DNA from: DATMER01 sp963741305
GTDB taxonomy: Bacteria; Acidobacteriota; Thermoanaerobaculia; Multivoradales; UBA5704
NCBI GenBank assembly: GCA_963741305.1
Contig: CAVUHL010000003.1
Location: 496,001-560,000, forward strand
Length of the DNA stretch: 64,000 bases
Reading direction: 5' to 3'
The notes below the pieces were generated by a model. That model was not told where the DNA came from and made no database searches. It was given only the letters and a program-made list of their open reading frames with translations. Each line of letters begins with the position of its first letter. The stretch's first letter is position 1. Positions 1 through 8,255 of this stretch are shown here, piece by piece. The position numbers were made by a program, and so were the translations under genes.

Positions 1-2
1 GC

Positions 3-407
3 ACGGTCATTGATCCCGCGTCGCTCACCGACGCCAAGCGTCAGTTCACGGAGCGCATGCGCGACGTGACGCTGATTGGATCCTTCACAGTCGCCGGCCG
101 GGAGGACCGTGCGCCGCGACCGGACCGCTACAACATCATTAGCGTCGAGAAGGTCGGTGACGACCTGTGGCGGTTCAACGCGCAGTGCTGCGGCGTGAAC
201 GGCGCAGTTCCGATCGTCGTACCGATGCGATTCAATGGCGATAAGCCGATGATCATGATGACCGAGACAGGACTGCCCGGTATCGGCACGTTCACCGCGC
301 GCGTCTTCTTCTACGGCGATCGCTATGCGGGCACCTGGCAGCACGGTGAGGTTGGCGGCCACATGTGGGGCCGGATCGAGAAGGCGGCAGCCCCTGCTGC
401 TCCATAG
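3..407 (+). CDS. Hypothetical protein, 3' part only
   Basis: The reading frame is open from the window edge, so the gene starts upstream and only about 134 C-terminal residues are visible. An internal ATG at 57 could be mistaken for the start, but the frame before it is coding-like (TVIDPASLTDAKRQF). The visible part looks like a beta-rich domain: a conserved-looking CCG at about residue 45, several Gly/Trp turns (TWQHGEVGGHMWGRIE) and an Ala/Pro tail. I do not recognise a family. It is followed directly by a repeat array, with no gene for 360 bases. Confidence is in its being a real gene, not in any function. Confidence 0.6.
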   Translation, partial: TVIDPASLTDAKRQFTERMRDVTLIGSFTVAGREDRAPRPDRYNIISVEKVGDDLWRFNAQCCGVNGAVPIVVPMRFNGDKPMIMMTETGLPGIGTFTARVFFYGDRYAGTWQHGEVGGHMWGRIEKAAAPAAP

Positions 408-412
408 TTTCG

Positions 413-709
413 TGCCGCGACTTAGGGTTTGTCTGCCGCGACTATGAGATTTTCTGACGCGACGATGGGTTTTGCTGATGCGACAAAACTCATAGTCGCG
501 GCAGCGATCCCCATTTTGACGCGACCATGGGAATTTCGGCAATGCTCAAAGTCGCGGCGTCAATGGGATATCTTGACGCGACTTAAGCCCGTGTCGCGGC
601 ACCGGCGCAGCTCGCCCCGCGCCGAAAACTCGTGTCCTAAGGCCGTATGATGAAGTCGCGGCAGAAAAACCCCTGGCCGTGGAGTGAATCGAGAGGGATG
701 CCGCGACTT
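413..709. repeat. 21-base degenerate repeat array with GTCGCGGCA core
   Basis: Units begin TGCCGCGAC or TGACGCGAC at 413, 434, 455, 476, 517 and 574. The first four are spaced exactly 21 bases apart. Inverted copies (GTCGCGGCA or GTCGCGGCG) lie near 494, 551, 593 and 654, and a last direct copy at 699. The copy at 434-449 can pair with the inverted copy at about 488-503, so the transcript could fold into hairpins. The array fills most of the gap between the truncated gene and the propeller gene. No convincing coding frame was seen in it. Confidence 0.75.
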
Positions 710-770
710 GCGGCCTTCTGAAAGCCTGAGCTGCATCACCCTGACGAGAAAGCCCTTCAGCGAGGCGGAC

Positions 771-3700
771 ATGAACCCACTGCTGCTGCTGCTCTCCCTT
801 GCCGCGACCCAGCCCGATCCGGCGCTGCTGGAGGGCCTCGAGTATCGCCAGCTCGATCTCACCCGTGGCGGGCGCTCGACAGCCGTCACCGGCGTCGCGG
901 CCGATCCCTTCACGTTTTACTTCGGCGGCATCGGCGGCGGCGTGTGGAAGTCGACCAACGCCGGCACCACCTGGCGCAACGTGTCGGACCGGTACTTCGA
1001 GGCCGGATCGGTCGGCGCGATCGCGGTGTCCGACTCCAATCCGCTGGTGGTGTACGCCGGTACCGGCACCGCGTGCCCGCGCGTGAACGTCTCGCCCGGC
1101 GTCGGCGTCTACAGGTCCGGCGACGGCGGCGCCACGTGGGTGCATGCGGGACTTCGCGATGCGGGGCAGATCGGCCGCATCCGGATCCATCCGCGCAATC
1201 CCGATCTCGTATACGCCGCCGTGCTCGGTCACGCCTCGGCGCCGAATGCGACGCGCGGCGTCTTCCGTTCGAGCGACGGCGGCCGCTCGTGGCAGAAGGC
1301 CCTCTTTATCAGCGATAGAACGGGAATCGTCGATCTCGCGCTCGACCCTGCCGATCCGCGCGTGCTGTACGCAGCCTCGTGGTCCTTCGAACGCAAGCCC
1401 TGGGCGTTCGAGAATGGCGGTACGGAGGGCGGGATCTTCAAGTCCGAAGACGGCGGGGACACCTGGACGCGCCTTTCAGGCGGCCTGCCGTCGGGCGTGC
1501 TGGGCCGCACCGCCGTCACCATCTCTCCGGCGCGGCCGTCGCGTGTCTGGGCGCTGATCGAAGCGGCGGGCGGGGCCGGCGGGCTCTTTCGATCGGAGGA
1601 CGCGGGCCGCACCTGGTCGCGCGTCAACAGCGACTCGATGGTGACGTTCCGCCCCTACTATCACACGCATCTCACGCCTGATCCGCTGTCCCCGGACGGG
1701 ATCTACGTGTTGAGCGTCACACTGTTGAAGTCGACCGACGGCGGCGCGACCTTCGCGATGACTCCCGAATCGCACGTGGACCATCACGACCTCTGGATCC
1801 ATTCGCGCGACCCGCGCATCATGATTAATGGCAATGACGGCGGCGCGACGGTTTCGCTCGACGGCGGTGCGACATGGTCGACGCAGATGAATCAGCCGAC
1901 CGGCGAGATGTACCGCGTCGCGGTCGACACGGGATATCCGTACCGCGTCTACTCCGCACAGCAGGATGCCGGCGCGGTGTCGGTGCCGGCGGCAAACCCC
2001 AACATGCCGCTGGAGCTCGTCGATGTCCATGATGTCGGCGGCGGCGAGGCGAGCAATATCGCCGTCGATCCCCGCAATCCATCCATTGTGTACGCGACGG
2101 TCGGCGCGCAGGGCTGGCAGATCGCGAAGACCGACACGGCAAAGAAGACCTCCGAGTTCCTGCAGGTCTACCCCGAACCGCGTGTCGGGCAGCGGGCGGG
2201 GATCATGAAATACCGCACCAACTGGAACATGGCGCTGCGTCTTTCGCCGCACAACCCGGACGTCCTGTACATGGGATCGCAGCACGTGCATCGCTCGCGC
2301 GATGGCGGCCGTTCCTGGGAGGTGATCAGCGGCGACCTGACCCGGAACGACAACACGAAGCAGCAGCCGGCACACAGGGGCCTGAAGCGAAACGTCGCGG
2401 GCAGCGAGATCTACGGCACCATCCTGGTGATCGAAGAGTCGCCGCTCGCCGAGGGGCTGCTGTGGGTGGGCACCGACGACGGCCTCGTGCACGTCTCGCG
2501 CGACAGTGGGCAGACGTGGACGAACGTGACGCCGCCCGCCATGCCGGAATGGGGCACGGTCAACACCATCGATCCGTCGGTGCACGCGCCGGGCCGCGCC
2601 GTCATTGCGGTCTACCGCTATCTGCTCGGCGATCGCAAGCCGTACATCTTCGTCACCGACGACTATGGCCGCTCGTGGCGGGGCGCCGTCGACAGTATCG
2701 GCGGCATTGACAGCGGCCATTATGTGCGGGCGGTGCGTGAAGACCACGACATCCGGGGACTGCTCTATGCCGGCACGGAGTTCGGGATCTACGTGTCGTG
2801 GGACGATGGCGGCCGGTGGCAGCGGCTGCAGCTCAATCTTCCTGTCGCGCCGGTATCCGACCTGCGGGTGCATCGCAAGGACCTCGTCGTGTCGACCTTC
2901 GGCCGCGGACTGTGGGTGTTGGAGGACCTCGGCGTCGTGCAGCAGGCCGGCGGCCTCCGCGCGGAGGTGAGCCACCTGTTCGCGCCTCGCCCTGGATATC
3001 GTCCTGCCGGGAACGGTGTATACAATCCGGTCGACGGTGGCGCCACCATCTCGTACTACCTCACGTCGCAGACACATCCCGTCACCATCGAGATCAGCGA
3101 CGAGCGCGGCGGCTTCGTCGCCAGATACGTCAGCCGTTCGCCCGACGACCCCTGGAAATCGGATGTCCCTGCCGTCCTCACGTCGGTCTTCGAGGGGTGG
3201 GATGTCGTCCCAACGCGGCAAGGCATCAACAGATTTCGCTGGACGGCCCGGCACGCCGTGCCGTTCGAGCTTCCGGGCGGCAACGACCCGACGTGGGGGC
3301 CGTTCGGCCCGTTCGTGAAGCCAGGGAGCTACACGGTGAAGATCACGGCGGGCGCGTGGAGCGCCACCCAGCCGCTGACGATGCTCGCCGATCCGAGAAT
3401 CGACGCGGCGGCCGCCGACTTCGATGAGCAGCTCGCGCTGGCGCGCGAGGTCGGCAGGCGCATCGACGGTTTGATCAAGGCGCTGGCACGGCTTGACGCA
3501 CTTCGCGAGGAGGTGCGCGAGAGACGGGGGACCGAGGCTCTGGTCGCGGATCTCGACGCCGTCGAAGCCGAGCTCTCGTGGTTGCGCCGCGACGGGGATC
3601 CGGGCCTCACGCCGGAGCTGACCTCGCTGTACGACGCGATCATCGCCGGCAGCCTCGCGCCCTCGCCCGGCATCCGCGAGCGGATGCGCGATCTAATGCC

Positions 3701-3800
3701 GCGCCTCGACGCCGCGCTGGCGCGCTTCGAGGCGCTTGCGGACGAAGAAGCCGAGAACCTGCTCGATCGGTGTCAAACACCTGTGCAGGTGCCGAAATAA
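771..3800 (+). CDS. Secreted VPS10/sortilin-like beta-propeller protein
   Basis: The protein has 1009 residues. It begins with a short hydrophobic leader (NPLLLLLSLAA), followed by repeated Asp-box-like motifs such as S.DGG.TW (SGDGGATWV, SSDGGRSWQ, SEDGGDTWT, SLDGGATWS, SRDGGRSWE, SRDSGQTWT). These are typical of BNR/VPS10 propellers. A helical, Ala/Leu/Arg-rich tail of about 130 residues ends the protein. The ATG at 771 is chosen over one at 684 because it follows AGCGAGGCGG and gives a signal peptide. Family members are exported and bind or process glycans or peptides, but no catalytic residues can be assigned here. It is the first gene of a loose plus-strand run with the MFS gene. The family call is firm and the substrate is unknown. 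Confidence 0.85.
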   Translation: MNPLLLLLSLAATQPDPALLEGLEYRQLDLTRGGRSTAVTGVAADPFTFYFGGIGGGVWKSTNAGTTWRNVSDRYFEAGSVGAIAVSDSNPLVVYAGTGTACPRVNVSPGVGVYRSGDGGATWVHAGLRDAGQIGRIRIHPRNPDLVYAAVLGHASAPNATRGVFRSSDGGRSWQKALFISDRTGIVDLALDPADPRVLYAASWSFERKPWAFENGGTEGGIFKSEDGGDTWTRLSGGLPSGVLGRTAVTISPARPSRVWALIEAAGGAGGLFRSEDAGRTWSRVNSDSMVTFRPYYHTHLTPDPLSPDGIYVLSVTLLKSTDGGATFAMTPESHVDHHDLWIHSRDPRIMINGNDGGATVSLDGGATWSTQMNQPTGEMYRVAVDTGYPYRVYSAQQDAGAVSVPAANPNMPLELVDVHDVGGGEASNIAVDPRNPSIVYATVGAQGWQIAKTDTAKKTSEFLQVYPEPRVGQRAGIMKYRTNWNMALRLSPHNPDVLYMGSQHVHRSRDGGRSWEVISGDLTRNDNTKQQPAHRGLKRNVAGSEIYGTILVIEESPLAEGLLWVGTDDGLVHVSRDSGQTWTNVTPPAMPEWGTVNTIDPSVHAPGRAVIAVYRYLLGDRKPYIFVTDDYGRSWRGAVDSIGGIDSGHYVRAVREDHDIRGLLYAGTEFGIYVSWDDGGRWQRLQLNLPVAPVSDLRVHRKDLVVSTFGRGLWVLEDLGVVQQAGGLRAEVSHLFAPRPGYRPAGNGVYNPVDGGATISYYLTSQTHPVTIEISDERGGFVARYVSRSPDDPWKSDVPAVLTSVFEGWDVVPTRQGINRFRWTARHAVPFELPGGNDPTWGPFGPFVKPGSYTVKITAGAWSATQPLTMLADPRIDAAAADFDEQLALAREVGRRIDGLIKALARLDALREEVRERRGTEALVADLDAVEAELSWLRRDGDPGLTPELTSLYDAIIAGSLAPSPGIRERMRDLMPRLDAALARFEALADEEAENLLDRCQTPVQVPK

Positions 3801-3865
3801 GTTCCGTTGCCTCTCAAACCTCCTTCTCCTCGGACGTGAATAACTCGATCCGGACTGAGCTCTTG

Positions 3866-5068
3866 ATGCCACAGCACTGGCGCGTCATCCTTCTCCTCAG
3901 CCTCGTCACGGGCGTCGCCTACCTCGTGCGTGCGGATGTCGCAGTGGCGCAAGAGCGCATGGTGCCTGCGGTAGGGCTCACGATGATCGGAATGGGCGCC
4001 ATCACCGCGTGGGGCTTCCAGCTCTCGTACGCCCTTTTCCAGGTGCCGGCCGGCATGTTCGGCGAACGCTTCGGCGCGCGGACGGCGCTCGCGCTCGCCT
4101 TGTTCGGCTGCAGCGCCGCGTCATTTCTCACGAGCGCCTTACCCGGCGAGGGAGCCATCACGGTGCTCGTGTCCACCCGGGTGCTGCTCGGCATCGCGCA
4201 GGCCGCGGTGTTCCCCGTGGCTGCCATGGCGGTCATGATCTACGTACCGGTGACGGAGCGCGTGCGCGCCACGGCCATCTACATCGCCACGGCGAGCCTC
4301 GGCGCGGCGGCGGCCCCGCTCGTGATGGCGCCCGTCATGGAGAAGCTCGGCTGGCGCGCGGTCTTCGTGCTCAGCGGGGTCATCGCGAGCGCCACCGCAC
4401 TGGCCTGGGTGATGCTGATGCCGCCGCAACCGGAGCGGCATGCAGTCCGGGCACGGCGCGGCGCGCTGTCTGAGCTGCGCGGCCTCGTGCGCAACGTTCC
4501 TCTGCTGCGGCTTTCGACCGCTTACTTCCTGCACTCCGCAGTGTGGTTTGTGTTCGTGTTCTGGTTCTTCCTCTATCTAACGGAGGGGCGCGGCTTCACC
4601 ATCCTCGCCAGCGGCCGGTGGGGCAGCCTGCCCAGCATCGCTGCCTTCGTGCTCGCGCCGCTCATCGGGATGGCGACCGATCGCCTCGGTCGCCGCATCG
4701 GCGCCGCGCAGGCTCGGCGCCGCGCCGCGATGGCGTGCCTCTTCTCCGCTGCGGGTTTCGTGGTGGCGGGGGCGGTCCTCCCGAGCGCGGTCTTCGCGAT
4801 CCTTGCCCTGAGCCTGTCGTCTGGATGTGTGAACGGGGCCGAGGCGCCGTTCTTCACCACCGCAACAGCCATCGGAGCCGAGAGCTCAGGCGCGGCGGCC
4901 GGCATGCTCAACCTGATGGGGAATCTTGGCGGCGTCCTGTCCATCTGGCTCGTGCCCAGGATGTCCGACGCGTGGGGGTGGAATGGGACACTGGTGTTCT
5001 GGTCTGGAGTGTGCGTCGTGGCGGCGCTCCTGTGGTTGACCGTGGAGCAGCAGAATCTCAACGGATGA
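3866..5068 (+). CDS. MFS transporter, possibly anion/sugar-acid type
   Basis: This is an integral membrane protein of 400 residues with about twelve hydrophobic helices. The loop motif ATDRLGRRIG between helices 6/7 and 8 is the major-facilitator signature, and GERFGAR occupies the loop after helix 2. Overall shape suggests the anion:cation symporter branch, which carries sugar acids and similar organic anions, but the substrate cannot be read from sequence. The frame extends upstream to 3578 inside the propeller gene. The ATG at 3866 is preferred because it starts the first transmembrane segment (WRVILLLSLVTGVAYL). The 65-base spacing to the propeller gene allows co-transcription. Confidence 0.8.
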   Translation: MPQHWRVILLLSLVTGVAYLVRADVAVAQERMVPAVGLTMIGMGAITAWGFQLSYALFQVPAGMFGERFGARTALALALFGCSAASFLTSALPGEGAITVLVSTRVLLGIAQAAVFPVAAMAVMIYVPVTERVRATAIYIATASLGAAAAPLVMAPVMEKLGWRAVFVLSGVIASATALAWVMLMPPQPERHAVRARRGALSELRGLVRNVPLLRLSTAYFLHSAVWFVFVFWFFLYLTEGRGFTILASGRWGSLPSIAAFVLAPLIGMATDRLGRRIGAAQARRRAAMACLFSAAGFVVAGAVLPSAVFAILALSLSSGCVNGAEAPFFTTATAIGAESSGAAAGMLNLMGNLGGVLSIWLVPRMSDAWGWNGTLVFWSGVCVVAALLWLTVEQQNLNG

Positions 5069-5110
5069 CTCGGTAGATTGCAGGCGGAAAAAGAGCGGGG
5101 CCGGCCCTGA

Positions 5111-5132
5111 TTGGGTAGGCATAGCTACCCAA
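5111..5132. promoter_or_regulatory. Palindrome upstream of molybdopterin oxidoreductase gene
   Basis: TTGGGTAG and CTACCCAA form a perfect 8-base inverted repeat around a 6-base spacer, about 50 bases before the oxidoreductase start. Position and symmetry fit a dimeric repressor or activator site. A small RNA hairpin is the alternative. No regulator gene adjoins it. Confidence 0.4.
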
Positions 5133-5183
5133 AGTTGTGACGTGGTGGTGACTGGCGCACCGGCTCCGCTAAGATTCCGACAG

Positions 5184-7412
5184 ATGAGCATGCCGGAACC
5201 GACTGTCGCGTATCGCATCTGCCCCCTGTGCGAAGCCTGCTGCGGCTTGGCGGTCGAGCTGCGCGACGGCCGCGTGGCCACCATCCGTGGCGACCGAGAG
5301 GATGTCTTCAGCGCCGGCTATCTCTGCCCCAAGGGGGTGGCGCTCAAGGAGCTGCATGAGGATCCAGACCGGTTGCTCGCGCCGCTGGTGAAACGCAACG
5401 GCCGTTTCGCGGCGGCGAGCTGGGAGGAGGCCTTCGCCGAGATCGAGCGGCGTCTCCCGCCGATCCTTGCGCGCTCGGGACGGGACGCGGCGGCGCTCGC
5501 GATCGGCAACCCGACCGTCCACAAGATGGGGCTGCTGTTGTACGTGACGCGCCTCGCCCGCGCCCTGGGTACGCGCAACGTGTTCAGCGCCTCCACCCTC
5601 GACCAGATGCCCAAGCAGCTGTCCAGCGGGCTGATGTTCGGCCACTGGCTTTCGATTCCCGTGCCCGACATCGAGCGCTGCGATTTCCTGCTGATGCTCG
5701 GCGCCAATCCGCTGGCGTCGAACGGCAGCCTGTGGACGGTGCCCGGCTTCCGCGGCAAGGCCAGGGCGCTCCAGGCGCGCGGTGGCAGGCTGGTGGTGGT
5801 CGATCCGCGGCGCACGGAGACCGCGCGGCTCGCCGACCGGCATCTGTTCATCCGCCCGGGAAGCGACGTCTTCTTCCTTCTCGGCCTGGTGCACGTGCTG
5901 TTCGACGAGGGGCTGGTGCGCCTCGGAGCTCTCGCAGGCCACGTGAACGGCGTCGAGGCGGTGCGCGAGGCCGTGCTGCCGTTCGCGCCCGAGCGTGTCG
6001 CGGACCGCTGCGGCATCGCGGCGGAGACGATCCGGGAGCTGGCCCGCACCCTGGCTGCCACGGAGAGGGCCGCCGTGTACGGGCGGCTGGGGACCTGCAC
6101 ACAGCGCTTCGGCTCGCTCAGCAGCTGGCTGGTCGACGTGGTCAACGCGCTCACGGGCCATCTCGACGTACCCGGCGGCGCGATGTTCCCCAAGGCCGCC
6201 GCCTTCGCCGCCAACACGATGGGCGTTCCTGGCATCGGGAAGGGCGTGGAGACCGGGCGTCGCCGGAGCCGCGTCTCGAATGCGCCGGAGGTGTACGGCG
6301 AGCTACCCATGACCTGCCTCGCGGAGGAGATCGAAACCCCGGGCGAGGGTCAGGTCCGGGCGCTGTTCACGGTCGCCGGCAATCCAGTGCTCTCGGCCCC
6401 CAACGGCCCTCGGCTGGCCGCGGCGCTGGAGACACTGGAATTCATGGTCAGCGTGGACGTCTACGTCAACGAAACCACCCGCCACGCCGACGTGATCCTG
6501 CCGGGGCTGTTGCCGTTCGAGGAGTCCCATTACGACGTGGCGTTCCCCCAATTCTCCTACCGCAACCACGCCCGCTACAGCTCGCCGGTGCTCCCGCCGC
6601 CGCCGGGCCGTCCTGCGGAATGGGAGATCCTGCTGAGGCTGGCGGCGGTGGCCGAAGGGAGGGGCGCCGGGGCCGACGTCCAGGCCCTGGATGACGAAAT
6701 GGTGGCCGACGACCTCCGCCGCCGCGCCGGCGTCCAGGCCGATTTCCTGTTGCAGGCCGTGGCGCAGTGGCACGGCCCCGAGCGGTTGTTGGACCTCGCG
6801 CTGCGCGGCGGCCCCTATGGCGACCAGTTCGGCCGTCGCCCGGACGGCCTGACGCTGGCGAAGGTCAAGGCCGCGCCGCACGGCATCGACCTCGGCCCGC
6901 TGGCGCCCCGCGTGCCGGAAGTCCTGCGCACCCCCTCGGGAAAGATCGAGCTCGCGCCCGCCTTGTTCCTCGAGGACCTGAAGCACGCCGAGGCGGACCT
7001 CGCTACGCTCGCTCCCGATCTGGTGGTGATCGGACGCCGCGACCTGCGCTCGAACAACAGCTGGATGCACAACCTTCCGGTCCTGGCCAAGGGTCCGCGG
7101 CGGTGTACGGCGCTGGTCCATCCCGCGGACGCCGCCCGCTGCGGAGTGACCGATGCCGGCCCCGCGCGCCTGACCGGCGCCAGCGGCCACACGGTCACGG
7201 TGGAGGTGAAGGTCAGCGATGAGGTCATGCCAGGCGTGATCTCCCTGCCGCACGGCTGGGGCCACGACCTTCCCGGGATTCACCTGGAAGTCGCCGCCCG
7301 GCGGCCGGGCGCCAACCTCAACGCGCTGCTCGACGAGAACCTGCGCGATCCGCTCTCCGGCAATGCCGTCCTGAGCGGCGTACCGGTGCGCCTGGAACCC
7401 GAAAACGCCTGA
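5184..7412 (+). CDS. Molybdopterin oxidoreductase (formate dehydrogenase/nitrate reductase-like)
   Basis: This is a 742-residue Mo-bis-MGD enzyme. The N-terminus carries a 4Fe-4S motif, CPLCEACC followed about 25 residues later by CPKG. The molybdopterin domain and a C-terminal dinucleotide-binding domain (NSWMHNLPVL, LPHGWGHD) follow. There is no twin-arginine leader, so it is probably cytoplasmic. At the place where formate dehydrogenases carry Cys or Sec, I see STLDQMPKQ with no cysteine, so formate oxidation should not be assumed. The start at 5184 is preferred over 5142 because it fits the family N-terminus. No partner Fe-S, flavin or membrane subunit adjoins it. The reaction is unknown. 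Confidence 0.85.
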   Translation: MSMPEPTVAYRICPLCEACCGLAVELRDGRVATIRGDREDVFSAGYLCPKGVALKELHEDPDRLLAPLVKRNGRFAAASWEEAFAEIERRLPPILARSGRDAAALAIGNPTVHKMGLLLYVTRLARALGTRNVFSASTLDQMPKQLSSGLMFGHWLSIPVPDIERCDFLLMLGANPLASNGSLWTVPGFRGKARALQARGGRLVVVDPRRTETARLADRHLFIRPGSDVFFLLGLVHVLFDEGLVRLGALAGHVNGVEAVREAVLPFAPERVADRCGIAAETIRELARTLAATERAAVYGRLGTCTQRFGSLSSWLVDVVNALTGHLDVPGGAMFPKAAAFAANTMGVPGIGKGVETGRRRSRVSNAPEVYGELPMTCLAEEIETPGEGQVRALFTVAGNPVLSAPNGPRLAAALETLEFMVSVDVYVNETTRHADVILPGLLPFEESHYDVAFPQFSYRNHARYSSPVLPPPPGRPAEWEILLRLAAVAEGRGAGADVQALDDEMVADDLRRRAGVQADFLLQAVAQWHGPERLLDLALRGGPYGDQFGRRPDGLTLAKVKAAPHGIDLGPLAPRVPEVLRTPSGKIELAPALFLEDLKHAEADLATLAPDLVVIGRRDLRSNNSWMHNLPVLAKGPRRCTALVHPADAARCGVTDAGPARLTGASGHTVTVEVKVSDEVMPGVISLPHGWGHDLPGIHLEVAARRPGANLNALLDENLRDPLSGNAVLSGVPVRLEPENA

Positions 7413-7555
7413 TCAGGAGCCAGATTCCGCCGTGACACGTGGCCGCGGCGCCTGATCGGCTCGTCACTTCCGAAACGGGAAGAAGTTCGTTGCTCCGACA
7501 ACCGCGGTCTGAACGACGGCGACCCCGCTTCCGATCCCAGAGGACGCGTTCCAGA

Positions 7556-8017
7556 TTCGAGCGCCCGCGATTCGCGTGTCGCGGACCCGTGCCCCTGCCT
7601 CAGAGACGGGAGCCACTGCCTCAGGGACCGCGGTCCCTGCCTCGGAAACCCCTGCCCCTGCGTCAGGGGCAGGGGTTTTTGCGATCCGGGTCCGGGTTTC
7701 TGCCTTAGGGGCAGCGGTCCCTGGGATCCGGACCTGTGTCCTCGCCTCAGGGGCAGGGGACACCGTGCCGAGTACCGCGGTCAACGCCTCAGGGGTAGGG
7801 ATTCTTGCCTCAGGGTCCGAGGTTATTGTCTTGAGGACAGGGGTTTCCAAGGCAGGGTCCGGAGTTCTTGCCTCAGAGGCCCAGGTTTTTGGCTCAGGGG
7901 CAGCAGTCTCTGTGTCAGGGACACGGGGCAGCGAGCTGCGAACTGTCGTCCCTGCCGCGGGGAACACGGTCCCTGCCATCCGGATCGCGGTTCTCGCCGT
8001 CGGAATCGCGGGCCGGA
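7556..8017. repeat. 21-base degenerate repeat array with CCTCAGGGGCAG core
   Basis: About 22 consecutive 21-base units run without a phase break. Typical units begin CCTCAGGG or CCTCAGAG and end CCCTG or TTCTTG (units starting at 7598, 7619, 7640, 7661, 7703, 7745, 7787, 7808, 7871). Because 21 is a multiple of three, both strands stay open and give apparent proteins with heptapeptide periodicity. I treat these as non-coding. The array, its flanks and the DUF1028-matching segment fill the 840-base gap between the oxidoreductase and the helicase gene, and I see no other gene there. Confidence 0.8.
7646..7680 (+). terminator. Strong hairpin terminator within the repeat array
   Basis: AAACCCCTGCCCCTG and its perfect complement CAGGGGCAGGGGTTT form a 15-base stem with loop CGT, ending in five T residues. 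It is made of two adjacent 21-base repeat units in opposite sense. It would work as an intrinsic terminator for transcripts coming from the oxidoreductase gene 234 bases upstream. Confidence 0.6.
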
Positions 8018-8073
8018 CAACCGTAGACTCGAAGCAGACGATCCGGGTCGCGGACCGGGTGTCTCCACCCGTG

Positions 8074-8103
8074 CTGCGGATGATCGTCGGCGTTGATGTA
8101 GAC
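8074..8103 (-). repeat. 30-bp exact copy of part of the DUF1028 gene
   Basis: This stretch is identical to 14436-14465 inside the DUF1028 gene and is in the same orientation. On the minus strand it encodes VYINADDHPQ. It lies in a possible short minus-strand frame (start near 8154) that is otherwise unlike the parent gene. It may be a relic of a former copy or a short gene conversion tract. Confidence 0.5.
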
Positions 8104-8255
8104 CTTGCGGCGCGCGACGGCGAGGGGTGGGCTTGGGACTTGGAGAAGCATCACGTCACAGATCCTCTGCTTAAATCTAAAAAAGCGGCAATTGCCGTGG
8201 ATGGAGAGCAGAAGACTCCGGCGAGAGTAGCTGCCGCGGTGGAGGTGCCTGCACC

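Noticed and set aside
413..709. CRISPR array
   Set aside because: Unit length 21 with no unique spacers of constant length, mixed orientation and no cas genes. The other arrays fail for the same reasons.
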